DNA of 64,000 bases from Agrobacterium tumefaciens (GCA_025560025.1 CP048485.1:1984001-2048000); one strand, 5' to 3'. Counted from the first letter of the stretch, positions 17,700 through 29,895 are shown. Numbers and translations: made by a program. The notes: generated by a model from the sequence alone, not told the origin.

Positions 17700-18992
17700 A
17701 TGTCGGGAACGGTCAAACGGGGAATGGCGGGTGCATGGGTCTTCGCACTCACCTTCTTTTGCGCGATCCTCTCATTGCAGGCATCGCCTGCGCAGGCCGG
17801 CTACGCCCACTTCATCATGGATGCCAATACCGGCAAGGTTCTGGCAGCTCGCAATGCCGATGTGCTGAACCACCCCGCTTCGCTGACCAAGATGATGACG
17901 CTCTACATGACTTTCGAGGCGCTGCATGCCGGCCGGCTTCGCTGGGACCAGAAGATCACCATGTCCAAGAACGGCGCAGCCACCATCCCCTCGAAGCTTT
18001 ACGTACGCCAGGGTCAGACCTTCACCGTGCGTGAGGCGGTTTATGGCATGATCGTCAAATCCGCCAACGACATGGCGGAAGGCATGGGCGATCACCTCGG
18101 CGGCTCCGAGGCAAGGTTTGCCGAAATGATGACCCGCAAGGCCCGCCAGCTGGGCATGACGAAAACGGTGTTCCGCAACGCTTCCGGCCTGCCCAGCAAA
18201 TCGCAGGTGACGACGGCGCGTGACATGGCCAAGCTCGGCCTTGCGCTGCAGCGCGACTTTCCCAAGGAATATGGCCTCTTCGCCATGGAATCCTTCAGTT
18301 TCCGAGGCAAGCGCATCCGTGGCCACAATAATCTGATGTATCGTTATCAGGGCATGGACGGCATCAAGACCGGCTACACCAATGCCTCCGGCTTCAACCT
18401 CGTCAGCGCCATCAATCACAATGGTCGCCGCGTTGTCGGCGTCGTGCTGGGCGGCAAGACGGCGCGTAGCCGCGATGCGCAGATGGCCGCCCTTCTCGAC
18501 AAGACCGTACCGCAGGCATCGAGAAGCCGCAACACCGAACAGCTTGTCGCCAGCGCCAATGTCAGCCGCACCTTCGATGTGCCGCCCGCTGCCGTACCAC
18601 TGCCGATGTTCGCCGAACGCCGCTCCGACCCGGTCGCCATGCAGATCGCCACGGCCAATAACCAGATGGCGGATATGATCCAGGTCTCGGCCATTCCGAA
18701 ACCCGCCCCCGCGGCTGCCATCGGCCAGCCCACGGGCCAGAGAAGCCGCTGGGAAGTGCAGATTGCCGCGACCGACAGCGAAGCCGCCGCCCGCTCGCTG
18801 CTCGCCAATGCCCGCTCCAACATCGGCAGCTATGCCGGGATCGCCCCCTATACCGAAGCCGTGCAAAGTGGATCGGCGACGCTCTACCGCGCCCGCTTCA
18901 CCGGCTTTGAAGACCAGTCTTCGGCGGTTTCCGCCTGCAAGGAACTGAAGGCGCAATCCTATGCCTGTGTGGTGATGACCAGCGAGGGGTGA
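17700..18992 (+). CDS. D-alanyl-D-alanine carboxypeptidase with SPOR domain
   Basis: A 430-aa penicillin-binding protein of the DacA/DacF type that trims the stem peptide of peptidoglycan in the periplasm. A signal peptide ends near SPAQAGYA. The serine-protease-like motifs are present: SLTK (ASLTKMMT), SAN (IVKSANDMAEG) and KTG (GIKTGYTNASG). The C-terminal 75 residues (SRWEVQIAATDSEAAARSLL onward) form a SPOR domain, which binds denuded septal glycan, suggesting a role at division sites. ATG 17700 has AAAAGGGGT upstream; ATG 17607 lacks one. It converges with the phosphoesterase gene with three bases between stops. Confidence 0.9.
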   Translation: MSGTVKRGMAGAWVFALTFFCAILSLQASPAQAGYAHFIMDANTGKVLAARNADVLNHPASLTKMMTLYMTFEALHAGRLRWDQKITMSKNGAATIPSKLYVRQGQTFTVREAVYGMIVKSANDMAEGMGDHLGGSEARFAEMMTRKARQLGMTKTVFRNASGLPSKSQVTTARDMAKLGLALQRDFPKEYGLFAMESFSFRGKRIRGHNNLMYRYQGMDGIKTGYTNASGFNLVSAINHNGRRVVGVVLGGKTARSRDAQMAALLDKTVPQASRSRNTEQLVASANVSRTFDVPPAAVPLPMFAERRSDPVAMQIATANNQMADMIQVSAIPKPAPAAAIGQPTGQRSRWEVQIAATDSEAAARSLLANARSNIGSYAGIAPYTEAVQSGSATLYRARFTGFEDQSSAVSACKELKAQSYACVVMTSEG

Positions 18993-18995
18993 CCT

Positions 18996-19739
18996 CTACC
19001 GCTTCAGCCAACCGCTCGCCAGAGCATCGGCCAGATACGGAATCCCGTTGGCCTTCGCCATCTCGGCCATGGCCAGATTGTCGTAGCGGATATTCCGGAA
19101 ATAGACCTGCCAGCCGCGCGCTGTCTCTTCCAGCACGGCATAAGTCGCGAGCGGATGGCCCGCCTCGACGTGATGATCGAAAGGCATGTCGTCCTTCCAG
19201 CCGGGGCAACCGACGCTGCCGGGATTGACGATCAGCCGGCCGTCGGAAAGCTGTACGGCGCGAGGAATATGCGTGTGACCGCAGAGCATCAGGGGCTGGG
19301 TGATGCCGTCAGCGATAGCTTCGATCTCCGCCAGCGGCCGCAGTTTCAGCACTCCTTCCGGCGAAAGCGTCTCCAGCCAATATTCCAGATCGCCGCGCGG
19401 CGAACCGTGGCAGCAATAAGCGGCATCCTTGAAGACCATGCTGAATGGCAGGGTACGCAGCCAGTCCAGATGGGCGGCGCTCAGCTGCGCATGCGCCGGT
19501 CTTTCCCAGCTTCCCATCTCCTCCGGCGCCTGCTCGAGCAGTTCCCGGTCATGATTGCCGCGAATGCTGGGTATCCAGTTGCCGACCAGCACATCACCCG
19601 TGAACCCCGCTTCCAGCGGACCGCTGAAACAATCGCCGAGATTAACGATGTCCTTGATGCCAAGCCTGGCGATATCCTCAAGCACGGCTTCGAGAGCGGC
19701 GCAGTTTCCGTGAATATCGGCAATGGCGGCAAAGATCAT
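18996..19739 (-). CDS. Calcineurin-like metallophosphoesterase
   Basis: A 247-aa phosphoesterase with the metal-binding motifs in order: DIHGN (IADIHGNCAALEAV), GDCFSGP, GNHD (IRGNHDRELL) and GHTHIPRA. The fold is that of the YfcE/MJ0936 type, which cleave phosphodiesters or small phosphoesters. It follows uraH by five bases on the same strand, so it is likely the last gene of the puuE-uraD operon, though no purine role is known to me. Confidence 0.85.
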   Translation of the reverse strand: MIFAAIADIHGNCAALEAVLEDIARLGIKDIVNLGDCFSGPLEAGFTGDVLVGNWIPSIRGNHDRELLEQAPEEMGSWERPAHAQLSAAHLDWLRTLPFSMVFKDAAYCCHGSPRGDLEYWLETLSPEGVLKLRPLAEIEAIADGITQPLMLCGHTHIPRAVQLSDGRLIVNPGSVGCPGWKDDMPFDHHVEAGHPLATYAVLEETARGWQVYFRNIRYDNLAMAEMAKANGIPYLADALASGWLKR

Positions 19740-19744
19740 GGCAA

Positions 19745-20101
19745 TCAGCTTCCTCGATAGGTGGAATAGCTATAGGGCGAAAGCAGGAGCGGCACATGGT
19801 AATGGCCGCTCTCATCGGCAATGCCGAAACGGATGGGAATAATGTCGAGAAAGGCCGGCTCCGCCAGTTGGACGCCCCTGTCGCGCAGATAATCGCCGGC
19901 GTGGAAAACCAGCTCATATTCCCCGGCCTTGAAACTCTCACCCAAAAGCAGCGGCCCGCCATCCACACGGCCGTCACTATTGGTCTTTACCGTCTTCAGC
20001 TTCTCGCGGCGATCACCGGAAAGCCGGTAAAGCTCGATCGTCAGCCCTTCGGCGGGCGTGCCATGGGCGGCGTCGAGGACATGGGTAGTCAAACCGGTCA
20101 T
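19745..20101 (-). CDS. uraH: 5-hydroxyisourate hydrolase
   Basis: A 118-aa transthyretin-like hydrolase that opens 5-hydroxyisourate to OHCU. It starts [15 protein letters not shown] and ends with the family's C-terminal YRGS tetrapeptide; the conserved His in HVLD, the Arg in the middle and [10 protein letters not shown] are visible. It overlaps allA by four bases. It takes the product of PuuD and passes it to UraD, whose gene is in the same operon. Confidence 0.94.
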   Translation of the reverse strand: MTGLTTHVLDAAHGTPAEGLTIELYRLSGDRREKLKTVKTNSDGRVDGGPLLLGESFKAGEYELVFHAGDYLRDRGVQLAEPAFLDIIPIRFGIADESGHYHVPLLLSPYSYSTYRGS

Positions 20102-20598
20102 GGCTTGGGCTCCGCGATCATATAGGGCTTATCGAAAAAATACTCTTCCAGATTGTTACCCGGCCCATCGCGGTCGGCAACCAGAAAATCCGAGACCGCC
20201 TGCAATGGCATCAACGGATAATGCCAGACATTGCGGCGGTAGTTCACGCCCTGATCGCCACGCGCCAGAAACACCTGCGGCCGCGCGGGCCGGCCTCCGT
20301 CATCTTCCGCAACGACGACGAGGAAAGGCCTGCCGGAAAGCGGCGAAAAACTCTGGCTGCCGAGCGGATGCCGCTCCATCATCTCGATTTCATGCGGGAA
20401 TACCCGCGCCTGTCCGCGAAAAATATTGAGAATGACACGCGCTCCCTCACCCGCCGCCTCCGGGGCTGCGAGCGCATGATGCCGCTCGGTCTGGCCGCCA
20501 TTGATATGCCGCATGGAAGAGGATGTCGTTTCGATCACATCGCCGAAGGATGCGAAAGCCTCTTTGGTGAGAGGTTTTATGTCAAGAAAATCAGTCAA
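20098..20598 (-). CDS. allA: Ureidoglycolate lyase
   Basis: A 166-aa cupin-like enzyme that splits ureidoglycolate to glyoxylate and urea, the last step of allantoin use. Motifs include [16 protein letters not shown] at the start, [24 protein letters not shown] text near the middle, and the WHYPLMPL segment. It overlaps uraH by four bases and begins three bases after the hepT stop, so it is in one transcript with the toxin-antitoxin pair. Confidence 0.92.
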   Translation of the reverse strand: MTDFLDIKPLTKEAFASFGDVIETTSSSMRHINGGQTERHHALAAPEAAGEGARVILNIFRGQARVFPHEIEMMERHPLGSQSFSPLSGRPFLVVVAEDDGGRPARPQVFLARGDQGVNYRRNVWHYPLMPLQAVSDFLVADRDGPGNNLEEYFFDKPYMIAEPKP

Positions 20599-20601
20599 AT
20601 G

Positions 20602-20964
20602 TCATTCACCTTGGGCATGCCAGTTTTGGAGAAGGGAGAGTCTATCGAGAAGATCCGGTATCGCCGTCTGTGTCGTATCCCAGACCGTTTCCAGATTGAT
20701 GCTCATATAACCATGCGCGATCCTGTTTCGCATGCCGCGCATCTTAACCCAAGGGATATCGGGAAAATCCGCCACGAAAGCGGGGAACTCTTCCATTATC
20801 CTCGCGGTCGTTTCGCCGATAATCAGAAGGTTCATCGCGACTGCCCGTTGGCGGACGAGATCAGCCAAAAATTCATCCTTCGTTTTCAGTCGAACGAAGT
20901 CGATGGTTTCCGAAGCAACCTGCCTGATATCCTGAAGATAAACGTGCAGCCGCTCGACGCTCAT
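20602..20964 (-). CDS. hepT: HepT-like HEPN ribonuclease toxin
   Basis: A 120-aa helical HEPN-domain protein with the R-x4-H-x-Y motif RNRIAHGY near residue 80, the catalytic signature of HepT RNases. It overlaps the upstream nucleotidyltransferase gene by four bases, the standard order of the MntA-HepT toxin-antitoxin system, in which MntA AMPylates the HepT tyrosine to silence it. The unusual point is its place inside a purine-catabolism operon, three bases before allA. Confidence 0.85.
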   Translation of the reverse strand: MSVERLHVYLQDIRQVASETIDFVRLKTKDEFLADLVRQRAVAMNLLIIGETTARIMEEFPAFVADFPDIPWVKMRGMRNRIAHGYMSINLETVWDTTQTAIPDLLDRLSLLQNWHAQGE

Positions 20965-21254
20965 ACAGGCTTCGCTTCCCGCAGAACCTTCACACGGACG
21001 CGCTCGGGAAAGTCCCCCGGCGTCAACAGATGAATTTCTGTGCCGCGCATGATGGCCGATAGCTCTTCCAGCAAACCGCCGAGATCGAACAAGGTTGCCC
21101 CCGGCAGCGCATCCACCAGAATATCGAGATCGCTGTCCGGCCGGTCCTCGCCGCGGGCGACGGAGCCGAACACGCGCGGGTTTGCCGCGTTGAAGCGTTT
21201 CGTCGCTTCGCGGATCGCTTCCCTGTTCTTTTCCAGCACCTCGGAAGGTCTCAT
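20961..21254 (-). CDS. mntA: MntA-like minimal nucleotidyltransferase antitoxin
   Basis: A 97-aa minimal nucleotidyltransferase with a complete GS-x10-DxD active site: GSVARGEDRPDSDLD near residues 32-46. Such proteins transfer AMP to HepT's catalytic motif tyrosine. I use ATG 21254 (MRPSEVLEKN), which has GGAG upstream; the in-frame ATG at 21299 would add 15 residues. It lies 53 bases after uraD and overlaps hepT by four bases. Confidence 0.85.
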   Translation of the reverse strand: MRPSEVLEKNREAIREATKRFNAANPRVFGSVARGEDRPDSDLDILVDALPGATLFDLGGLLEELSAIMRGTEIHLLTPGDFPERVRVKVLREAKPV

Positions 21255-21307
21255 GGTATCAATCTCCAGACGGCGCGATTCTAGCAGAACGGCCACCACT
21301 CGCCAAT

Positions 21308-21805
21308 TCAGCCTTCCGGCAGCATCGCGGAAAGGCGCAGCCAGGCGATCTTCTCCACCTGCGCCGTCGCCGTCTCAAATTCTTCGGCTGCACCGTTGCC
21401 GATGCGCGTTTCGAAGGCGGAAAGAATATCGTGCCTGTTCAGCCCCTTAACCGCAATGATGAAGGGAAAACCGAATTTTTGGGTATAAGCGCCGTTTAAT
21501 TCGGTAAAACGGGCGTGCTCTTTCGGGGTAAGCCGGTCTAGCCCTGCACCGGCCTGTTCATTGCGACTATCGGCGGTCAACTCCCCCGCGATCGCCAGCT
21601 TGCCGGCAAGATCGGGATGCGCCCGCAATACACCAAGCCGTTCGGCCTCTGAAGCGGCGCGGAATTGCGCGGTGAGCGCGGCGTGAACCGCCTTTGCGGT
21701 CAAGGCAGCATCGATCCCGCCAGCATCATAAGCCCGTTCGGCGATAAAGCGTGAATGTTCGAACACGCCGCCGAAACGGCTGACAAAGTCCTCACGCGTC
21801 ATCAA
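21308..21805 (-). CDS. uraD: OHCU decarboxylase
   Basis: A 165-aa helical enzyme that decarboxylates 2-oxo-4-hydroxy-4-carboxy-5-ureidoimidazoline to S-allantoin. Family text includes FVSRFGGVFEHSRFIAERAY near the start, LRAHPDLAGKLA with the active-site His, and FGFPFIIAVKGLNR. Its start overlaps the puuE stop by four bases, giving translational coupling. Confidence 0.93.
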   Translation of the reverse strand: MMTREDFVSRFGGVFEHSRFIAERAYDAGGIDAALTAKAVHAALTAQFRAASEAERLGVLRAHPDLAGKLAIAGELTADSRNEQAGAGLDRLTPKEHARFTELNGAYTQKFGFPFIIAVKGLNRHDILSAFETRIGNGAAEEFETATAQVEKIAWLRLSAMLPEG

Positions 21806-22725
21806 AACGTCTCCGGCTTGTGATGTTCATGCCAGTGACGGGCGATCTCGATGCGCTGCGGGATCCACACTTTCTCGTGGCCCAGCACATATTCGATGAA
21901 ACGGCGAAGAGCCGCCGCGCGGCCGGGACGGCCGACAAGACGGCAATGCAGGCCAATGCTCATCATCTTCGGCGCACCCTCAGCACCTTCCTGATAAAGC
22001 ACATCGAAAGCATCCTTCAGATAGGTGAAGAACTGGTCGCCGGAATTGAAGCCCTGCGGCGTGGCAAAACGCATATCGTTGGTTTCAAGCGTATAGGGAA
22101 TGATCAGGAACGGCTCATCTTTCACGCCCTTCACCCAATAGGGCAGATCGTCGGCATAGGAATCCGACGAATAGAAGAAACCGCCTTCTTCCATGACAAG
22201 GCGCAGCGTATTGTCCGAAGGCTTGCCCTGATACATGCCATAGGGACGCTCGCCGGTAACCTCCTTATGCAGACGCACGGCTTCGCTTATGTGCTTGCGC
22301 TCTTCCTCCTCGGAAAAATCCTTGTATTCCAGCCAGCGATAGCCGTGGCTGGCGATCTCCCAGCCCGCTTCCTTCATCGCCGCAACGGCTTCCGGATTAC
22401 GGGCCATGGCGGCGGTCACGCCATAAACGGTGGTGGTGACGCCGAGACCGGTGAACATGCGCCACAGCCGCCAGAAACCGGCGCGCGAACCATATTCATA
22501 GATCGATTCCATGTTCAGGTTACGCTGGCCGGGCCAGGGCTGAGCACCGACGATTTCCGACAGCAGCGATTCCGACGCCTTGTCATTGTCGAGAATGCAG
22601 CTCTCGCCACCCTCCTCGTAATTGATGACGAATTGCACGGCGATGCGCGCGCCGCCCGGCCATTTCGGGTCGGGAACATTGCGGCCGTAGCCCACCAGAT
22701 TGCGGGAATAGTTCTCGGAAATCAT
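21802..22725 (-). CDS. puuE: Allantoinase, polysaccharide-deacetylase type
   Basis: A 307-aa allantoinase of the PuuE kind, related to NodB deacetylases rather than to zinc amidohydrolases. It starts MISENYSRNLVGYGRNVPDP with KWPGGARIAVQFVINYEEGG, the typical PuuE opening. It hydrolyses allantoin to allantoate. It is the first gene of the minus-strand block puuE-uraD-mntA-hepT-allA-uraH, with a 200-base leader containing palindromes. Confidence 0.92.
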   Translation of the reverse strand: MISENYSRNLVGYGRNVPDPKWPGGARIAVQFVINYEEGGESCILDNDKASESLLSEIVGAQPWPGQRNLNMESIYEYGSRAGFWRLWRMFTGLGVTTTVYGVTAAMARNPEAVAAMKEAGWEIASHGYRWLEYKDFSEEEERKHISEAVRLHKEVTGERPYGMYQGKPSDNTLRLVMEEGGFFYSSDSYADDLPYWVKGVKDEPFLIIPYTLETNDMRFATPQGFNSGDQFFTYLKDAFDVLYQEGAEGAPKMMSIGLHCRLVGRPGRAAALRRFIEYVLGHEKVWIPQRIEIARHWHEHHKPETF

Positions 22726-22861
22726 TCAGCCACCCAAAACATCTCTCCCAAAGCGGAAACCGCTCTCGGGAAGCAAACAAGCCTCTGAAGAGCGCGATCC
22801 CGGGAACGGGAAAACTCGACACGCTTCAGACATGCGATGCGGCGACGGTAGCATCCGCATC

Positions 22862-22894
22862 CGGAATGTCGAGATGAATTTTGCCGACATTCCG
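22862..22894. promoter_or_regulatory. 10-bp inverted repeat in the puuE leader
   Basis: Arms CGGAATGTCG (22862-22871) and CGACATTCCG (22885-22894) are exact complements with a 13-base spacer. They lie about 140-170 bases upstream of puuE. On the minus strand no T-run follows, so a terminator for the preceding DUF1045 gene is unlikely and an operator is preferred. Confidence 0.45.
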
Positions 22895-22906
22895 ATGCTT
22901 TTTTGT

Positions 22907-22921
22907 GTACGATTTCCGTAC
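22907..22921. promoter_or_regulatory. GTACG/CGTAC palindrome upstream of puuE
   Basis: GTACG and CGTAC flank a five-base spacer and are preceded by TTGT. The half-site spacing is like that of GntR-family operators, but the regulator is unknown. It is close to the end of the DUF1045 gene. Confidence 0.35.
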
Positions 22922-22929
22922 GGCGTTTG

Positions 22930-23637
22930 TCAGGCGATCTTGCGGGCGGAAACGCGGCCCATGGGATGAAGCGAGTGTACCCGGAAAGGCGCACCAGGTT
23001 CATCCTCGATGAACAGCGCGAGGCTGGAAAACGGCAGCGTCCGCGTCAGGAGCGGCTCGAAAACCTTGCGCACGGCGCGCTCGATCCTCTGGCTGCTGGA
23101 GGGCTCGACACCACCCGTCAGCGACATCTGAAAGCGGAACTCATCCATCACATGCGGGCTGCCCCAGCGATGCAGATTGGTCAACTGCGAAGCAGAAAGC
23201 CGGTCGGGATCCGCCCGCTCTATTTCCGCTTCGGAAAGCGGCGCGCGGTAACGGTCGAATTCCTGCACCACCCGGGCGGCAAAAAAATGTAGCACTTCGC
23301 AGGGACGCTCGGGAACGAGGCTGAAAACATTCTCCTGCCTTGCCACCACGAGTTGTGGCAGCACAAAGGGTTCCTGCTTGCCAGAAAAATACATCAGGTC
23401 GCGCAGAAGCGCGGCTTCCGAATGGCCTTCGGCAAGCCGGAAAGGCGCCTTTATCGTGCCATGGAAACCATAACGGCGCGGCAGTGCCGTATGGTAAGAA
23501 ATCTCCTGCATGCCGAGATCGATCATGCCAGGCGGCTCCACCGCCTGACCGGAATAGGCATCGCGCCCCAACCACGCAGCTGCCGCCTGCGTCAGGGGGT
23601 CATTGGGGGAAGGCGTGAAATGAATGGCGTATCGCAT
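22930..23637 (-). CDS. DUF1045 protein, 2H-phosphoesterase-like
   Basis: A 235-aa member of the DUF1045 family, often found with phosphonate genes and related to 2H phosphoesterases. The first HxT motif is present (YGFHGTIKAPFRL, near residue 58). In the place of the second motif I read FRFQMSLTG, with Gln where a His is expected, so the usual two-histidine site may be incomplete. It stands upstream of puuE on the same strand. No phosphonate genes are in the window. Confidence 0.75.
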   Translation of the reverse strand: MRYAIHFTPSPNDPLTQAAAAWLGRDAYSGQAVEPPGMIDLGMQEISYHTALPRRYGFHGTIKAPFRLAEGHSEAALLRDLMYFSGKQEPFVLPQLVVARQENVFSLVPERPCEVLHFFAARVVQEFDRYRAPLSEAEIERADPDRLSASQLTNLHRWGSPHVMDEFRFQMSLTGGVEPSSSQRIERAVRKVFEPLLTRTLPFSSLALFIEDEPGAPFRVHSLHPMGRVSARKIA

Positions 23638-23732
23638 GCGCTGTCACCTCGACGCAAAACGGCCAAAACGGCCTCGTTGCAGGCCAGCAGATAAGTGATT
23701 TGCGTGACAGATTAACGACGTGGCCGGCCTGA

Positions 23733-24941
23733 TCAGGACTTTCTAAAGTCCGCAACGGCAATACTCACGTGTTCTTGAAGACGGAACCCGGAAGGGATGA
23801 CAGGTGTGTGACCGCACACGGTTTGCAGCGCCGCATCGGCAAGAAAATGGGCAAGGCCGAAGCTGACCTTGAAGCCGCCCGACAGCGCGACAAGCGTCGG
23901 ATGGCCGGCAACCGACCCAACCATCGGGTCCCTTCCAATCGCCTTGGGCCGCAGACCGGCCCAGCGCTCCAGCACCGGCGCGCGGGCAAGCGAGGGCACC
24001 ACCCGACAGGCCTCGGCAAGTAGTTTTTCCAGCTTTTCATCGGTGCTGAAAGGCTCGGAAAAACAATCTTCGCTGGTACTGCCAATGGCGACGGTGCCGT
24101 CCTCATGCGGCACGATATAAAGCCCGTTCAGAAACACGACAGGCATGGCCGGATCGGCCGCCGCGTCAAGAAGGGCCGCCTGCCCCTTCACCGCCTGACC
24201 AAGCCTGACACCGGCTTCGAGACCCAGCGCATCGCGGATCAGGGGAAAAGAACCATGCCCATTCGCAACGATGACATGGCCGAAGAGCACCTCGTCTCCC
24301 GACGACAGCATTGCCCGTCCGCTATGCGGATCGAGCGAAACAACACGGCACTGTTCGACAACGCTGACATGCCGGGCCTTGTGCAGGAAAGCCGAGAGAA
24401 GGGCGATCATGGCACGCGGGGCAACCCTCGCCGCCAGCGTATCGAGCACGAAGCCCGCCTCTCCCGCCGCATCATCCACCCATCCGGCAACGGAAGGGCT
24501 GTCACCGACATGCCAATGGAACGAGCGCTCCCCCGATATCCAGTTTTCCCCGGCATCCCGCTGGTGCCTTTCAGCGATGGTGCGCAGATGCGGTTTCGGC
24601 AGGGGAATGATCCTGCCGCACCGCCGATAACCCGCGGAAAGCCCGGTCTCAGCCTCCAGGTCGGCGATCTCCTTTTCGAGCGCGACAAGGGCATCGAACT
24701 GGAACTGCTTCTTGTCCGACCAACGGTCGGGCATATGTGGCATCAGCGCGCCCAGAAGCCCGCCGCTCGCGCCGCCGCCAGTCCGGTCCGCTTCCACCAG
24801 CAGCGCATCGATACCGAGCCGTTCCGCCTTGATGGCGGCCCAGAGGCCCATGATACCGCCGCCGACGATAAGCAGCGGCACGGAGCCCTGCAATCTTGGC
24901 GATTGACCCTGTTCGAAAGCGGGATTATCGGCTTTAGCCAT
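23733..24941 (-). CDS. FAD-dependent oxidoreductase, possibly the MnmC oxidase half
   Basis: A 402-aa DAAO/GlyOx-type flavoprotein: LLIVGGGIMGLWAAIKAERL dinucleotide site near residue 25, GGGASGGLLGALMPHMPDRW, and a C-terminal LVALSGGFKVSFGLAHFLAD. In E. coli a related FAD domain is fused to the methyltransferase MnmD and removes a carboxymethyl group from cmnm5-uridine-34 in tRNA. Here it is a separate gene divergent from mnmD, so an MnmC(o)-like role is likely by context. The start ATG 24941-24939 overlaps the mnmD ATG in one CATG. Confidence 0.75.
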   Translation of the reverse strand: MAKADNPAFEQGQSPRLQGSVPLLIVGGGIMGLWAAIKAERLGIDALLVEADRTGGGASGGLLGALMPHMPDRWSDKKQFQFDALVALEKEIADLEAETGLSAGYRRCGRIIPLPKPHLRTIAERHQRDAGENWISGERSFHWHVGDSPSVAGWVDDAAGEAGFVLDTLAARVAPRAMIALLSAFLHKARHVSVVEQCRVVSLDPHSGRAMLSSGDEVLFGHVIVANGHGSFPLIRDALGLEAGVRLGQAVKGQAALLDAAADPAMPVVFLNGLYIVPHEDGTVAIGSTSEDCFSEPFSTDEKLEKLLAEACRVVPSLARAPVLERWAGLRPKAIGRDPMVGSVAGHPTLVALSGGFKVSFGLAHFLADAALQTVCGHTPVIPSGFRLQEHVSIAVADFRKS

Positions 24942-25707
24942 GAAACATTCCAAAGAAACTATCGCAGAGACCGGCCCGGCTACAGGTTCGGCAACCGGAA
25001 AAAGCCAGACGGCCCTCGACTGGCGTGAGGGGGATATGCCCTATTCGCTGGCCTTTGACGATCATTTTTATTGCCAGACGGATGGCAGGCTGGAATGCGG
25101 CCATGTCTTCCTCTCCGGAAACGGCCTGCCGCAGCGCTGGCTTGAGCGGGAGGGCGTCTTCCGCATCGGCGAACTCGGCTTCGGCACCGGCCTCAATCTC
25201 TGCGAAACCTGGCGCCAATGGAAACAGGCCCGGAAAGAAGCACACAACGGCCGTTCCACACTGCATTTCATGTCCTTCGAACTATACCCCATGAAGGCCG
25301 ACGAGATCGACCGGGCGCTTTCCCGCTGGCCGGAAGTGGATGCCGAACGCAGGGCGCTGGTTGCCCGCTGGCCCGAGGAACCCAAAGGCGAAGTCGAGAT
25401 CGAGCTGGACGCAGACACGCGCCTGACGGTGGTGTGCGGCGAAGCGCTCGCCGGCATTGCAAGCCGAACCGAAAGCTTCGACGCCTGGTTTCTGGATGGT
25501 TTCGCGCCTGCCCGCAATCCGGACATGTGGTCGCTGGAAATCATGCAGACGCTGTTCGGCAAGACAGCACCGGGAGGCACATTCGCCACCTATGCCGCCG
25601 CTGGCTTCGTCCGCCGCAATCTCATCGCCGCCGGTTTTGACCTGGAGCGCCGCAAGGGTTTTGCAGGAAAACGGGAAATGCTCTGCGGCACCAAGCGGTC
25701 CGGCTAA
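24940..25707 (+). CDS. mnmD: tRNA 5-methylaminomethyl-2-thiouridine methyltransferase MnmD
   Basis: A 255-aa Rossmann methyltransferase that makes the last methylation of mnm5s2U at tRNA wobble position 34. It shows ALDWREGDMPYS at the start, DDHFYCQTDG, the SAM site IGELGFGTGLNLCETW near residue 72, and WFLDGFAPARNPDMWS, which is highly typical of MnmC-N/MnmD. The ATG overlaps the start of the divergent FAD gene; no other in-frame start lies before the conserved region. Ribosome site is weak. Confidence 0.9.
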   Translation: MKHSKETIAETGPATGSATGKSQTALDWREGDMPYSLAFDDHFYCQTDGRLECGHVFLSGNGLPQRWLEREGVFRIGELGFGTGLNLCETWRQWKQARKEAHNGRSTLHFMSFELYPMKADEIDRALSRWPEVDAERRALVARWPEEPKGEVEIELDADTRLTVVCGEALAGIASRTESFDAWFLDGFAPARNPDMWSLEIMQTLFGKTAPGGTFATYAAAGFVRRNLIAAGFDLERRKGFAGKREMLCGTKRSG

Positions 25708-25728
25708 GTTGCCCGCTTGGCCGGATCA

Positions 25729-29433
<3,705 letters not shown>

Positions 29434-29895
29434 CCCTGTCGAATCAAATATTTCCGGACGTCGTTGCAAAAAACGTTATGTGAGAAAATCGCTCTTTGCT
29501 ATGTACGAGACGGAACCGTTACCCTTTTTTAACCATAATTATTCCACCCGGCCGCACCATTCCGATCGTAAACGACCGACCTTGCGCATGGCTGCCATGC
29601 GCCGCCGGGCAGCGGCGTTACAAAACTATTGCTTGACTTTAACCGACAAAACGCCCACATGCCGGTCAAGCTTTCACCTTCGGCAGCCGCGTGAGCTGCA
29701 GCGTATGATCAGGAAGACCTGGCCCGCATGAAGGAAAAGCGCAACGAATACAGAAGACGGCATTTGCCGCACTGATGCGCAGAAAGTTATTCCAACCCAC
29801 AAGTTCCCAATTCACGCGGGGTTCTTGACGCCGAAACCACCGGACAGCAGCCCTGTTCCGGCTGAGTTTGTTTTGGCGCCCCGAAAGGCACTATA
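29434..29895. other. Divergent promoter region, kinase / RNA helicase
   Basis: About 430-460 bases without a gene between the divergent hybrid kinase and helicase genes. It includes an AT-rich stretch (29515-29545) and, near 29835-29860, an imperfect hairpin CCGGACAG...CTGTTCCGG some 40 bases before the helicase start. A long 5' leader is common for cold-induced DEAD-box genes, but I see no conserved RNA structure that I can name. Confidence 0.4.

Noticed and set aside
22862..22904. Inverted repeat plus T-run as a plus-strand terminator
   Set aside because: No plus-strand gene ends upstream of it; both neighbours are on the minus strand.
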